A stretch of 22,028 nt of DNA from NCBI RefSeq assembly GCF_001556045.1, contig NZ_LSIC01000081.1, positions 1 through 22,028 on the forward strand. Reading direction: 5' to 3'. The notes under the pieces were generated by a model. It did not search any database. It saw nothing but the letters and a program-made list of their open reading frames with translations, and was not told where the DNA came from. The stretch is from Bradyrhizobium sp. CCH5-F6. GTDB lineage: Bacteria > Pseudomonadota > Alphaproteobacteria > Rhizobiales > Xanthobacteraceae. Made by a program: the position numbers and the translations under genes. Below, piece after piece: positions 6,920 to 14,496 of this stretch. Numbering within the stretch: position 1 is the first letter of the stretch; each line of letters begins with the position of its first letter.

Positions 6920-7405
6920 CTATATCTCAAGTTCGACGAAGCGGCGCAGCTTGAAGACGATGTCCGGTAAAGCCTGGCGGAACCGGGTTGCATTCTGGAA
7001 GCTGGTCGAGAACGGGGCGAAGGTGATCATGGCGTTCCAGTTCCGATAGCCATAGACCGTGACCGTGACGCCGGAACTCGGGAAATCTTCCATCTTGCGC
7101 AGCTCGCCGAGCACGAGATCGGCGATCCCCTCCGCCGGCAGCAGGCGCTTGCCGTCTGGCGTGGTGGCGATTTTCTCAGGCGGCTCGACCGGCTTCGTGG
7201 CAGCCGGCGGGGCATCGGGCACGGTCTGGGTTATGGCGGCTGGCGGATCAGCAATGGGCGTCTCGACCGGCTCCGGTCCATCCACAGGCACAGTCGGCGG
7301 AACCTCGGCGAGCGGCGGCGGTGCAATAATGTCTGCGCGCTTGTTGCCTCCCAGGATGCTGCTGATCATGGCCACAAGGCCAGCATCCTTCACCTCATCA
7401 CTCAT
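6920..7405 (-). CDS. Proline-rich protein of unknown function
   Basis: This 161-residue protein has three parts. The first is a short N-terminal helix (about 1-20, MSDEVKDAGLVAMISSILGG). The second is a Pro/Ala/Val-rich linker (about 28-80). The third is a C-terminal folded segment, rich in aromatic and hydrophobic residues (VTVTVYGYRNWNAMITFAPF, then NATRFRQALPDIVFKLRRFVELE). No signal peptide or membrane helix is clear. The ATG has an excellent purine-rich site (GGGGGGAG) just upstream, which fixes the start. It precedes the Gre-family gene in the same direction. I do not recognise the family and assign no function. Confidence 0.7.
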   Translation of the reverse strand: MSDEVKDAGLVAMISSILGGNKRADIIAPPPLAEVPPTVPVDGPEPVETPIADPPAAITQTVPDAPPAATKPVEPPEKIATTPDGKRLLPAEGIADLVLGELRKMEDFPSSGVTVTVYGYRNWNAMITFAPFSTSFQNATRFRQALPDIVFKLRRFVELEI

Positions 7406-7430
7406 CGCTCCCCCCGGGACATCGGACTAG

Positions 7431-7534
7431 TCTAGAGCCTTTCCCCTTCAGATGGAATCGGAACGCGGCTCTAGCTTGTTGTTTTGACGCGTCTTCTTGA
7501 CGCGAACCGGTGTCCACTTCGCTCGAAAGCGCTC
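7431..7534. repeat. Dispersed palindromic repeat of Rhizobiales type
   Basis: The stretch contains TAGAGCC (7433-7439) and its reverse complement GGCTCTA (7467-7473). A second part follows with TTGTTTTGACGCGTCTTCTT, GCGAACCGGT and CCACTTCGCTCGAAA. I recognise this composite from many intergenic copies in Bradyrhizobium-like genomes. It lies between two minus-strand genes and upstream of the proline-rich gene. The copy number in this genome cannot be seen here. Confidence 0.65.
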
Positions 7535-7595
7535 CGGCACGGCTCTCGCAGACCGCCACCCGGGGATCCCGGACCGCAAGCCGCCGCGCGATCCA

Positions 7596-7931
7596 CTACC
7601 GCTTATCAAACGGGATATACTGCTGATACTGCTTTGGCACCGAGCTGCGGTAGCGTGCAGGCACAGTGCCGCTGTCGATCGAATGATCGATCTCCTGCTG
7701 CCGCGTCATCTTCTTCTTGGCCGGCTTCTTCGACGCACTCTTCCTGGAATCGGTGGGCTGGCTGGAGGTGTCGGTGGTCGCGGCCGGTGCCGTCGTCGCA
7801 GCGGGCGCAGCGGTTGTCGCGGGAGGCGTGGCAGTTCCGCCGGCGGTCGGTGCGCCCTGCGCCAGAGCAAGCGGCATATGCATCGTGAGCAACAGCGCTG
7901 CCGTCGCAGCCAGCAAGTATGATTTCTGCAT
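7596..7931 (-). CDS. Small secreted Ala/Thr-rich protein, unknown function
   Basis: The 111-residue protein starts with a textbook signal peptide (MQKSYLLAATAALLLTMHMP, cleavage near ALAQG at about 24-25). A low-complexity Ala/Thr/Pro region follows (about 28-58), then a Lys/Ser-rich basic patch (SRKSASKKPAKKK) and a conserved-looking tail with SIDSGTVPARYRSSVPKQYQ and YIPFDKR. The ATG was chosen because GGAGGT stands five bases upstream; a TTG four codons earlier would place this site inside the gene. I recall similar tails in Bradyrhizobium hypothetical proteins. The product is probably periplasmic or cell-surface; the role is unknown. Confidence 0.75.
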   Translation of the reverse strand: MQKSYLLAATAALLLTMHMPLALAQGAPTAGGTATPPATTAAPAATTAPAATTDTSSQPTDSRKSASKKPAKKKMTRQQEIDHSIDSGTVPARYRSSVPKQYQQYIPFDKR

Positions 7932-8211
7932 CAGAACCTCCAAAATTGCCTGATCCGAATGAGGCCAACGCAGGCCTCCGGCATCGACGCGTGCAAGTCC
8001 GTCAACAATAGGTCCGATCCCACACCGGAACTGTGGCCAAGATCACATTCCGAACCATGGCCTGCGTCATGATGCGCCTCATCTCGAACGCTTGGCGCCA
8101 TGCCGACACCAACACTGGCATGCCCCTGCATCGGACGAGCAGAGGTAAACGCCAATCCAAGGCCAAAGCTCGGCTGATACTTCCATCCACCCGCTCCCGA
8201 AGGAGACTGAA

Positions 8212-8445
8212 ATGCGTCGCACCATCCTCACCCTTGCATCGTTCGCAACCTTGATCGCCGCGTCAGTGTCGGCGGTCCCGGCCCAGGCCGCAAACGACCG
8301 ATACTGCCTGCAAGGCCGCAGCTGGGGCTATCCCGGCAACTGCCAGTTCGCGAGCTACCAGCAATGTGCCGCCAGCGCCTCCGGCACATCGGCCTATTGT
8401 GGCATCAACCCGCGCTACGCGTACTCGCAGCCCTATTATTACTGA
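8212..8445 (+). CDS. DUF3551 small secreted protein
   Basis: The 77-residue protein has a signal peptide (about 1-26, ending AQA). A short mature part follows, with the DUF3551 pattern YCLQGRSWGYPGNCQF, then YQQCAASASGTSAYCG. The four Cys residues would form two disulfides in the periplasm. DUF3551 proteins occur in many copies per genome in Bradyrhizobium and relatives and have no known function. The start is supported by AGGAGA six bases upstream. A strong GC hairpin follows the stop. Confidence 0.9.
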   Translation: MRRTILTLASFATLIAASVSAVPAQAANDRYCLQGRSWGYPGNCQFASYQQCAASASGTSAYCGINPRYAYSQPYYY

Positions 8446-8451
8446 CGAGTT

Positions 8452-8479
8452 GGCGGCGCGCGCATACGCGCGCGCCGCC
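8452..8479. terminator. Perfect 12-bp GC hairpin after the DUF3551 gene
   Basis: Bases 8452-8463 pair perfectly with 8468-8479 around the loop ATAC, starting seven bases past the stop. It is very stable but is followed by GC-rich sequence rather than a T-run. It may protect the mRNA end or act as a terminator together with Rho. Confidence 0.5.
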
Positions 8480-8651
8480 GCGCCCCCGGCGAAACAGACC
8501 TGCAACAAGAAGACCTGAGCGAAACCAGAGTTATCCATGTCGCCGGGTTGAGCCATCGGCAGACAGGCGCCGTCAAGGATACGGTCATAAAATGGACAAC
8601 GCGAACAGGGGCGTCTAACGATCCGCCGGTTGGCGCGGAGAGTGAGAACCG

Positions 8652-8948
8652 ATGTTTGCGGCGGTCGTAATTCTTGTTCTGGCGGTTGCTCTATTGGCAC
8701 CGTCATGCACCGTTCTTTTTCTCTTCAATCGGATGACGTTTGGTCGCGCGCTCAAAGCGGCGTGGCGCGTATGGATCGCGCAAATAATTGCTTCGATCCT
8801 ACTCGTTGTTCTTGCTGACCGTCTGGGGCTCTTAAATCCAGCCGGCTATACGCTTGCGATATGCGTTCTGGTTGGCTTTGCAGGCGCTTTCTTCCTTCGC
8901 TCGAAATCGAATAGCAGGGCTTCGGCCTCGGATCAAAAGCCACGGTAG
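8652..8948 (+). CDS. Small membrane protein, unknown
   Basis: The 98-residue protein has three predicted membrane segments (about 3-25, 40-56 and 64-81) and a short polar, basic tail (SKSNSRASASDQKPR). No motif is recognisable. A GGAGAG about ten bases upstream of the ATG is a possible but distant ribosome-binding site. Base composition is lower in GC than neighbouring genes. The hydrophobic segments and clean start and stop favour a real gene, though it could be a lineage-specific orphan. It may be cotranscribed with nothing: a 315-base gap follows. Confidence 0.5.
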   Translation: MFAAVVILVLAVALLAPSCTVLFLFNRMTFGRALKAAWRVWIAQIIASILLVVLADRLGLLNPAGYTLAICVLVGFAGAFFLRSKSNSRASASDQKPR

Positions 8949-9263
8949 GCCCTGACCCGAACCGACCGACGCCCGGTCTACCCCATCAGAGTCGCCACGG
9001 CGCGAGATCGAGCGACCTTCGGCTAAGGGGGCCAACGGGAAACGGTCGGCCATGGAGAGCCGTCCATCGCGCTCTTCATTGCCGCAGCCAGGAACCTTTT
9101 CAGGGCGGCGCGGTTGGCGTGCGATGGCGCGACCGGAGTTCGGCCGCCGCTCGTGAAGACCGCGTGGACGAGTGCCCTGAGCGGCTGTCCTCTGCAGTGT
9201 CGTCCTGCGCCCTTGCAGCTGACATCGGTGCACGCTCAGCGGACGACGGGACAGGGACAGCAA
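8949..9263 (+). other. Long 5' region of the AI-2E-family permease gene
   Basis: This 315-base region has no supported gene. It contains a near-consensus general-stress (EcfG) promoter about 150 bases before the permease start. The downstream part is open in the permease frame but is Cys/Pro/Arg-rich and unlike the family, so I read it as leader. Confidence 0.5.
9091..9115 (+). promoter_or_regulatory. Candidate EcfG (general stress sigma) promoter
   Basis: GGAAC is followed after 16 bases by GGTT. The consensus for alphaproteobacterial EcfG promoters is GGAAC-N16/17-CGTT, so one base of the -10 differs. The site lies upstream of the permease gene in the correct direction. Confidence 0.35.
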
Positions 9264-11246
9264 ATGAGGCCTGTGGCGCGACAACCCTTCAAACCACGCA
9301 CCACCGAAGAACTGATGGCGCTGCTCAGCGCAGTCGCGACGGCGATTCTGACCGTCATCATCATCTCGATGCTCTATTTCGGCCGGGATATATTCGTGCC
9401 CGTTGCGCTGGCTATTCTCCTCAGCTTCGTGCTGGCGCCGCTGGTCGGGATATTGCAGCGCATCCATGTCCCGCGGGGATTGGCGGTCGTGAGCGTGGTC
9501 GTCGTTGCGTTCATGCTGATCTTCACGATGGGAAGCCTTCTCGCCGCTCAACTGACGCAACTCGCCGGTGACCTGCCGCGGTATCAATCGACGATCAGCG
9601 AGAAGATCCAGGCGTTTCGGGACACCAAGGCCGGCAGGGGCACGCTGGAGCGCGCTTCCGACATGCTGAAGGATCTCAGCAAGGAGCTTGATAAACCGAA
9701 AGACGCCCCATCCACGCGTAGCCCCGGCATGATCGCGGGCTCGAATCCCTCCGCGCCACCGGTGCCGGTCGAAGTGCGCCAGCCCGATCCCGGCGCGTTG
9801 GAAAGTCTGCGAACCTTGATCTCTCCGCTCATTCATCCGCTCGCGACCACCGGCATCATCATCATCTTCGTCGTATTCATCCTGATTCAACGCGAGGATC
9901 TTCGTAACCGCTTCATAAGGCTGGCCGGCTCGTCGGACCTGCAGCGCACGACCGCTGCGCTGGACGATGCAGCGAGCCGCCTCAGCAAGCTGTTTCTGAC
10001 CCAGCTCATCCTGAACGGCGCATTCGGCGTGGTGATCGGCACCGGCCTCTGGTTCATCGGAATTCCGAGCGCGATTCTCTGGGGCATCCTCGCGGCTGCG
10101 CTTCGCTTCGTCCCCTATGTCGGCGCCGTCATCGCGGCCGCATTCCCGCTGGCGCTGGCGGTGGCCATCGATCCCGGCTGGTCGATGCTGCTTTGGACCC
10201 TCGCTCTGTTTCTCGTCGTCGAACCGCTCGTGGGCCACGTCGTCGAGCCGATGGTTTACGGCCGCAGCACGGGGCTCTCCCCCGTCGCCGTGGTCGCGTC
10301 GGCGACGTTCTGGACAGCGCTCTGGGGACCGATCGGGCTCGTCCTCGCGACTCCCCTCACGATTTGCCTCGTGGTGCTCGGGCGGCATGTGGAGCGATTG
10401 GAATTTCTCGACGTGATGTTCGGAGACCGACCGGCGCTTTCTCCTCCGGAAATATTCTATCAGCGGATGCTGGCGGGCGATCCCACGGAAGCGGCCGAAA
10501 AGGCAGAAGAGTTCCTGAAGGAGCGATCGCTGGCTTCGTATTATGACGAGGTCGCCCTGAAGGGTTTGCAGCTGGCGCAAGCCGACGCAGAGCGCAATGC
10601 GCTCGACCAGGAACGTCTCACGAAGATTCGGGACGCCGTCAGCGAATTCGCCGCCGATCTTGCCGATCAGGAGGACCGGCCGCCGGCGCGGAGCAGCTCA
10701 ACCACCGATGCCGAAGCATCGTCCGCGGTGGAAGGCGTTGCAGAGAATGCCGCCAATGAACACTTGCCTTACCTCGGTAAGGAAACTCTCCCGCCGGATT
10801 GGCAGGGTGAACACCCCGTCCTGTGCGTGGCCGGACGCACCCTGATCGACGAGGCGGCCGCGATCATGCTGGCTCAGCTCTCGACTGAGCACGGCCTCGC
10901 TGCGCGCGTCGAAGGGGCGGCGTCGCTGTCCACGACGAATGTGTTTCGCCTGGATACGACGGGCGTTGCGATCGTCTGCCTGGTCTATCTCGATGCCCAC
11001 GCCGCGGCACACATGCGGTACTCCGTCCGGCGTCTGAGGCGGAAATTGCCGAAGGCAACCATCATCCTGGGTTGCTGGGTCAAGGACATGGAGCCGGCGG
11101 CCCTGGAATTGCTGCGGGAAGGCGCCAAAGCTGACCTCGTTGCGACGAGCATCGGCGAGGCCGTCAGGCTGTGCATCGAAGCGACGGGGGCAAGGGAACA
11201 GGGGCAAGAAGCAGAGAAAGATAAATCCACAACGGCTGCAGCGTGA
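9264..11246 (+). CDS. AI-2E family transporter with C-terminal Rossmann-like extension
   Basis: The 660-residue protein begins with the AI-2E/PerM (UPF0118) permease domain (about 15-375). It has the paired N-terminal helices (VIIISMLYFGRDIFVPVALA) and a soluble loop at 105-180. The conserved segment FIGIPSAILWGILAAALRFVPYVGAVI (264-290) and EPLVGHVVEPMVYGRSTGLSP (320-340) are the family hallmarks. Members export small molecules or act as ion antiporters; the substrate cannot be read here. A cytoplasmic part follows with a charged helical linker (400-470). An alpha/beta domain at about 517-640 (PVLCVAGRTLIDEAAAIML, VAIVCLVYLDA, ATIILGCWV) resembles a B12-binding-like or Rossmann fold. Typical members have about 350 residues, so nearly half is extra. 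The chosen ATG starts MRPVARQP; a weak GGGA precedes it. Confidence 0.88.
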   Translation: MRPVARQPFKPRTTEELMALLSAVATAILTVIIISMLYFGRDIFVPVALAILLSFVLAPLVGILQRIHVPRGLAVVSVVVVAFMLIFTMGSLLAAQLTQLAGDLPRYQSTISEKIQAFRDTKAGRGTLERASDMLKDLSKELDKPKDAPSTRSPGMIAGSNPSAPPVPVEVRQPDPGALESLRTLISPLIHPLATTGIIIIFVVFILIQREDLRNRFIRLAGSSDLQRTTAALDDAASRLSKLFLTQLILNGAFGVVIGTGLWFIGIPSAILWGILAAALRFVPYVGAVIAAAFPLALAVAIDPGWSMLLWTLALFLVVEPLVGHVVEPMVYGRSTGLSPVAVVASATFWTALWGPIGLVLATPLTICLVVLGRHVERLEFLDVMFGDRPALSPPEIFYQRMLAGDPTEAAEKAEEFLKERSLASYYDEVALKGLQLAQADAERNALDQERLTKIRDAVSEFAADLADQEDRPPARSSSTTDAEASSAVEGVAENAANEHLPYLGKETLPPDWQGEHPVLCVAGRTLIDEAAAIMLAQLSTEHGLAARVEGAASLSTTNVFRLDTTGVAIVCLVYLDAHAAAHMRYSVRRLRRKLPKATIILGCWVKDMEPAALELLREGAKADLVATSIGEAVRLCIEATGAREQGQEAEKDKSTTAAA

Positions 11247-11372
11247 GGGTGCCATCGATGTCGGCTCCGGGCGACGAGGGTCGTCGCTGGCCGGCGGAGC
11301 GGTTTTCGTCTTGTCCTCGAAAGCTGCGGCAAGTCCGCCTGCTACTGCGCGCCCGGGCGAGGTCGACCTCCG

Positions 11373-11449
11373 CGACCCAGCGCGAGAGCGCTGATCGACG
11401 AGACCGCTGACATACACCTCCGACGTCGTGACGTTGTGCCTGTCCAGCA
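11373..11449 (-). pseudogene. Relic of a paralogue of the PD-(D/E)XK-like gene (C-terminal fragment)
   Basis: Read on the minus strand this stretch encodes LLDRHNVTTSEVYVS, which matches LVLDRHSVTMSEVYVS near the C-terminus of the nuclease-like protein at 13943-14458. A hand alignment of the DNA with 13981-14058 gives roughly three-quarters identity over about 78 bases, with one single-base gap. After the matching part the frame must shift by one base to recover the SRW of the intact protein. No start codon or N-terminal part remains. It is a decayed fragment, lying in the 391-base gap between the permease and the outer-membrane protein genes. The rest of that gap shows nothing I can identify. 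Confidence 0.7.
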
Positions 11450-11637
11450 GTACGCTGCCCTTCGCGCGGCTATATCGTCACCGGCCTCTCGCGTGTGGTG
11501 CAAAGTTGTCACAACCGGCCGAGAACCCGCGGCGCGGGCGAGATTCCGGATTGCCTCGTTCGCAGCGCATCATGACAATTTGTGTCGGAGTTTCGTTCCG
11601 ATTCGCAGGATATCCAGACAAGCAGGCTGAGCACGTC

Positions 11638-12585
11638 GTGCACAAGGCAGCATCTATCGCATCCGGCCTCTTCATGCTCGTCGCTCCGGCAATCGCCGCC
11701 GACCTGCCGGTCAAGGCTCTCAGGACTCCCGAGCCGCTCAATCTTTGGCAGGTCGAGGTCGGCGCACGGTACTGGTACAGCATCGGCCGCACCGCTTACG
11801 ACTTGCACACCAGCGGCTCGCGAACGTCCCCGGTCATCTCACGGCTCGATTATCACAACATGAGCACGCATTCCGGAGAGGTTTTCTTCCGGATCGACAG
11901 CCCCATGAAGTTCTTCGTAAAGGGCTACGGGGGCTATGGAGGCATCACCGGCGGCACCATGAACGACGAGGATTTTCCTCCGTTCTTCAATGGGCCGTAC
12001 ACGAAGACGGAGAGCCAGACCCGCGGTTTTCTTGGCTACGCCAGCCTCGATATCGGCTATTCCTTTTACGAGTCACGTCCCGTCAATGCGGAGCCGCGCC
12101 TTCGCCTGGGTGGCTTCGTCGGCTACCATTACCGCGGCGAGCTGGCCGATGCATGGGGATGCCGACAGACGGTGCCCGGCGGTCAGATCTGCGAAGGTGC
12201 CGGCGTCCTCGCCGGCAACGTCAAAGTCATCACCGAGCGCGACATCCTGCACTCCGTCCGCGCCGGCGCCGTTGCTGATCTCTGGTTTACGCCGGCGCTC
12301 AAGCTCACCGTCGATGCCGCCTACACCTATTCCGACGTGAGAGCTTTCGACACGCACTACTTCACCTTCGGCACCGAGCCCTCTCGCGGCTACGGCCATG
12401 GCTTTCAGCTCGAGACGGTCATGTCCTATGCTGTTACGCCCAACGCAAATGTCGGAATCGGCGCCCGGTACTGGCACACCGGAATCAACGACTTCACCGA
12501 GCCTGCGAGCGGAGCAGCGGGGCAGGCGCAGACCTATCAGGTCGACCGATACGGCACCTTCATCCAGAGCAGCTTCAAGTTCTGA
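11638..12585 (+). CDS. Outer-membrane beta-barrel protein
   Basis: With a GTG start the 315-residue product has a clear signal peptide (HKAASIASGLFMLVAPAIAA, cleavage near 20-23). Alternating hydrophobic and aromatic strands then run to a terminal Phe (TFIQSSFKF), the usual outer-membrane insertion signal. Repeated strand pairs such as LWQVEVGARYWYS, MKFFVKGYGGYGGI, RGFLGYASLDIGYSFYE, LRLGGFVGYHY and ANVGIGARYWH suggest about ten or more strands. The overall pattern resembles omptin-like or Protochlamydia-type barrels. I cannot place omptin catalytic residues, so protease activity is not claimed. An ATG 22 codons upstream (MTICVGV) is an alternative start but would bury the signal peptide. 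The gene is flanked by two relics resembling parts of the downstream minus-strand operon. Confidence 0.8.
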   Translation: MHKAASIASGLFMLVAPAIAADLPVKALRTPEPLNLWQVEVGARYWYSIGRTAYDLHTSGSRTSPVISRLDYHNMSTHSGEVFFRIDSPMKFFVKGYGGYGGITGGTMNDEDFPPFFNGPYTKTESQTRGFLGYASLDIGYSFYESRPVNAEPRLRLGGFVGYHYRGELADAWGCRQTVPGGQICEGAGVLAGNVKVITERDILHSVRAGAVADLWFTPALKLTVDAAYTYSDVRAFDTHYFTFGTEPSRGYGHGFQLETVMSYAVTPNANVGIGARYWHTGINDFTEPASGAAGQAQTYQVDRYGTFIQSSFKF

Positions 12586-12596
12586 GTGAGGCAGCT

Positions 12597-12625
12597 CGCG
12601 GCCCCGCGCCATCTTCGGCGGAAGG
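12597..12625. repeat. Short near-exact copy of a segment of the TPP-enzyme gene
   Basis: These 29 bases match 15318-15347 inside the TPP-enzyme gene in the same orientation: 22 bases are identical, then one base is missing, then seven more are identical. The copy starts 11 bases after the stop of the barrel gene and encodes nothing itself. Chance identity of this length within one window is unlikely, though the segment is GC-rich. Confidence 0.6.
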
Positions 12626-12694
12626 GACCGCTCGCTACTGCATCCCGACGGGGAAGGTTGCCGTCCCAGTTGGCGCGCTTTGATGGGTCGTGAT

Positions 12695-13696
12695 TTAGAA
12701 AACCTCTACGCCGGAATCCTTGATCACCTTGCCCCAGCGCCCGTAGTCGGCCTTGATGATGTCCGTGAATCCCTCGGGCGTCGAGGTGGTGACGAGCAGT
12801 CCCTGAGCCTCCAGGCGGGTTCGAACATCGGCTTGAGCCCCGATGCGTACGACTTCCACATTCAGGCGCTGGATGATTTCGGCCGGGGTGCCTGCGGGCG
12901 CGACCAGGCCGAACCAGGAATCGACGACGAAGTCCGACACACCGGCTTCCGCTGCGGTGGGGACGTCGGGCAGCTGTGATGAGCGCTCGCGGCTGGTGAC
13001 GAGAAGACCTTTGATCTTGCCGTCACGGATCTGCGGCGCCAGCACGGTCAGCGTGTCGAACGACAGATTGACGACGTTGCCCAGCAGTGCGTTGACCGCC
13101 GGGGCGCTGCCCTTGAACGGCACATGCAGCAGCTTCGTGCCGGTCTGGCGCTGGAAGAGCTCGCCGCTCAAGTGGCAGAGTGTGCCAGGACCGCAGGAAG
13201 AGTAGGTCAATCTGCCGGGATCCTTGTTCGCGGCAGCGACGAGGTCCCTGGCGTTCGACACCGGCGTGTCCGGGCTGACTGCCAGCACATAGGGGACCGT
13301 AGCCAGGTTCGACACCGGAACGAAGCTCCTGAAGGGATCGTACCTTATCTCCTTGTTGATGTGCGGCAGAATGGTGAGCTGGCCGGCGGGAGCGAGAGAC
13401 AACGTGTAGCCATCGGGGTCCGCGGTGGCGACGGCTTCGGCCGCAATTGCAGTGCCTGCGCCTGCCTTGTTCTCGATGACCACGGGCTGCTTGAGCGCCT
13501 CGCTCAGCTTGTCCGCGTAAATCCGTGCGACGGTATCGGCGGCGCCGCCAGGAGGAAACGGCACGATCAATTTGATGGTACGGTTCGGCCAGGCGGTGGC
13601 GCTGGCCCCGCTCGTACTCATGAGCACCGATGCGGTCAGGACGGACGCGGCCAGCAAGGCAAGAGATCGAATGAAACGCACAGCAGGAATCCTCAT
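12695..13696 (-). CDS. Bug/TctC-family tripartite tricarboxylate transporter substrate-binding protein
   Basis: The 333-residue protein has a signal peptide (about 1-35, hydrophobic LALLAASVLTASVLM). The Bug family start of the mature domain follows: WPNRTIKLIVPFPPGGAADT. Other family stretches are IENKAGAGTAIAAEAVATA, DGYTLSLAP, HVPFKGSAPAVNALLGN (ligand loop), DVPTAAEAGV and WFGLVAPAGTP. Bug proteins are periplasmic Venus-flytrap receptors that bind carboxylates or amides for TctAB-type permeases, or act as orphan sensors. No TctA or TctB gene is in the window, so this looks like an orphan member. The ATG giving MRIPAVR was preferred to a GTG seven codons earlier; neither has a good ribosome-binding site. 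Confidence 0.9.
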   Translation of the reverse strand: MRIPAVRFIRSLALLAASVLTASVLMSTSGASATAWPNRTIKLIVPFPPGGAADTVARIYADKLSEALKQPVVIENKAGAGTAIAAEAVATADPDGYTLSLAPAGQLTILPHINKEIRYDPFRSFVPVSNLATVPYVLAVSPDTPVSNARDLVAAANKDPGRLTYSSCGPGTLCHLSGELFQRQTGTKLLHVPFKGSAPAVNALLGNVVNLSFDTLTVLAPQIRDGKIKGLLVTSRERSSQLPDVPTAAEAGVSDFVVDSWFGLVAPAGTPAEIIQRLNVEVVRIGAQADVRTRLEAQGLLVTTSTPEGFTDIIKADYGRWGKVIKDSGVEVF

Positions 13697-13942
13697 TGAC
13701 GTTCGACAAGCCCACACGCCCGCTTGCCTGGACGTCGCTTAGGAACTTGCCGCGGTAGACCATCCAATAAATGCTATGCGGCCGCCCTCTCGGCAATGGA
13801 ACCACGTTGCAAATGCGCGCCGGTCGAAAGAGGATTGCTTCTGTCTGATGCGCGATGACGAGAAGATGCGCCTAAGGGCCTGCGTAGGCCGCTGAAGGAT
13901 CACGGAGTTCGGGATCGAGAAGACAGCAGCGAAGGCTAGGGT

Positions 13943-14458
13943 CTAAGAGGCCGCCAATCCGCTCTCCTGCAGCCGGCTTGCGAACCAGCGCGACTGCGCC
14001 TCATCGAGGGCCGAGCTGACATAGACTTCCGACATCGTGACCGAATGTCGGTCCAGCACCAGCAGCAGGCCAATCCAAAACGGAAACCAGACATGCACGT
14101 CGGTGAGCGCTCTCAGCTTGTGCTGGTCGTGCTCCAGCGGCGTGTGATTGCTGGCCTTGCGGATCTCGATCGCGAGCAGGTTGTTCGGGATCTCGCGCTG
14201 ATGCACGACGATATCGGGGTAGATCGACTTGCCGAGATGATCGTCGGTCGAGATGATGGTGCCGCGCGGCAGGTGCAGCGTGCGCTCGCCGAGCCGGTCG
14301 TAATTGCAATCGACCGACCAGCCCGAGAACTGCTTCTCCAGATGCACGGCGAAGCGGTGGGTGATCGCCCGCTCGCCGACGTCCTTCTCGAACAGGAAAC
14401 CTTCGTGGGCGTAGAAGTCCCTGACAGCCGCGATCACCTTGTTCAGCTCGGTCTGCAT
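13943..14458 (-). CDS. PD-(D/E)XK nuclease-like protein, unknown role
   Basis: This is a 171-residue protein. The pattern YPDIVVHQRE (80-89) followed by NNLLAIEIRKASN (92-104) and DQHKLRAL (111-118) corresponds to the PD-x(n)-(D/E)xK core and helix of a widespread family of small restriction-endonuclease-like proteins, in which the second motif is usually IEIKK. Here it is EIRK, so the catalytic Lys position is Arg with a Lys right after it; activity is uncertain. An upstream ERAITHRFAVHLEK (29-42) matches the N-terminal helix of that family. GGAGG five bases before the ATG fixes the start. The gene is 38 bases downstream of the TPP-enzyme gene, so the two are probably cotranscribed. A decayed fragment of a second copy lies at 11373-11449. 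The family assignment is from memory and pattern only. Confidence 0.75.
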   Translation of the reverse strand: MQTELNKVIAAVRDFYAHEGFLFEKDVGERAITHRFAVHLEKQFSGWSVDCNYDRLGERTLHLPRGTIISTDDHLGKSIYPDIVVHQREIPNNLLAIEIRKASNHTPLEHDQHKLRALTDVHVWFPFWIGLLLVLDRHSVTMSEVYVSSALDEAQSRWFASRLQESGLAAS

Positions 14459-14496
14459 CGTGCCTCCGGGCTCGCGGCGCTTTGTCTGGTGACGTC

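Noticed and set aside
9114..9263. 50-codon N-terminal extension of the permease
   Set aside because: The extension begins with a non-ATG codon, is Cys/Pro-rich and unlike the family; the ATG at 9264 gives the normal N-terminus.
8832..10580. Long minus-strand open frame antisense to the permease (582 codons)
   Set aside because: It is Arg/Gln/Asp-rich with no recognisable domain and lies opposite a clear membrane transporter. It is a shadow caused by high GC.
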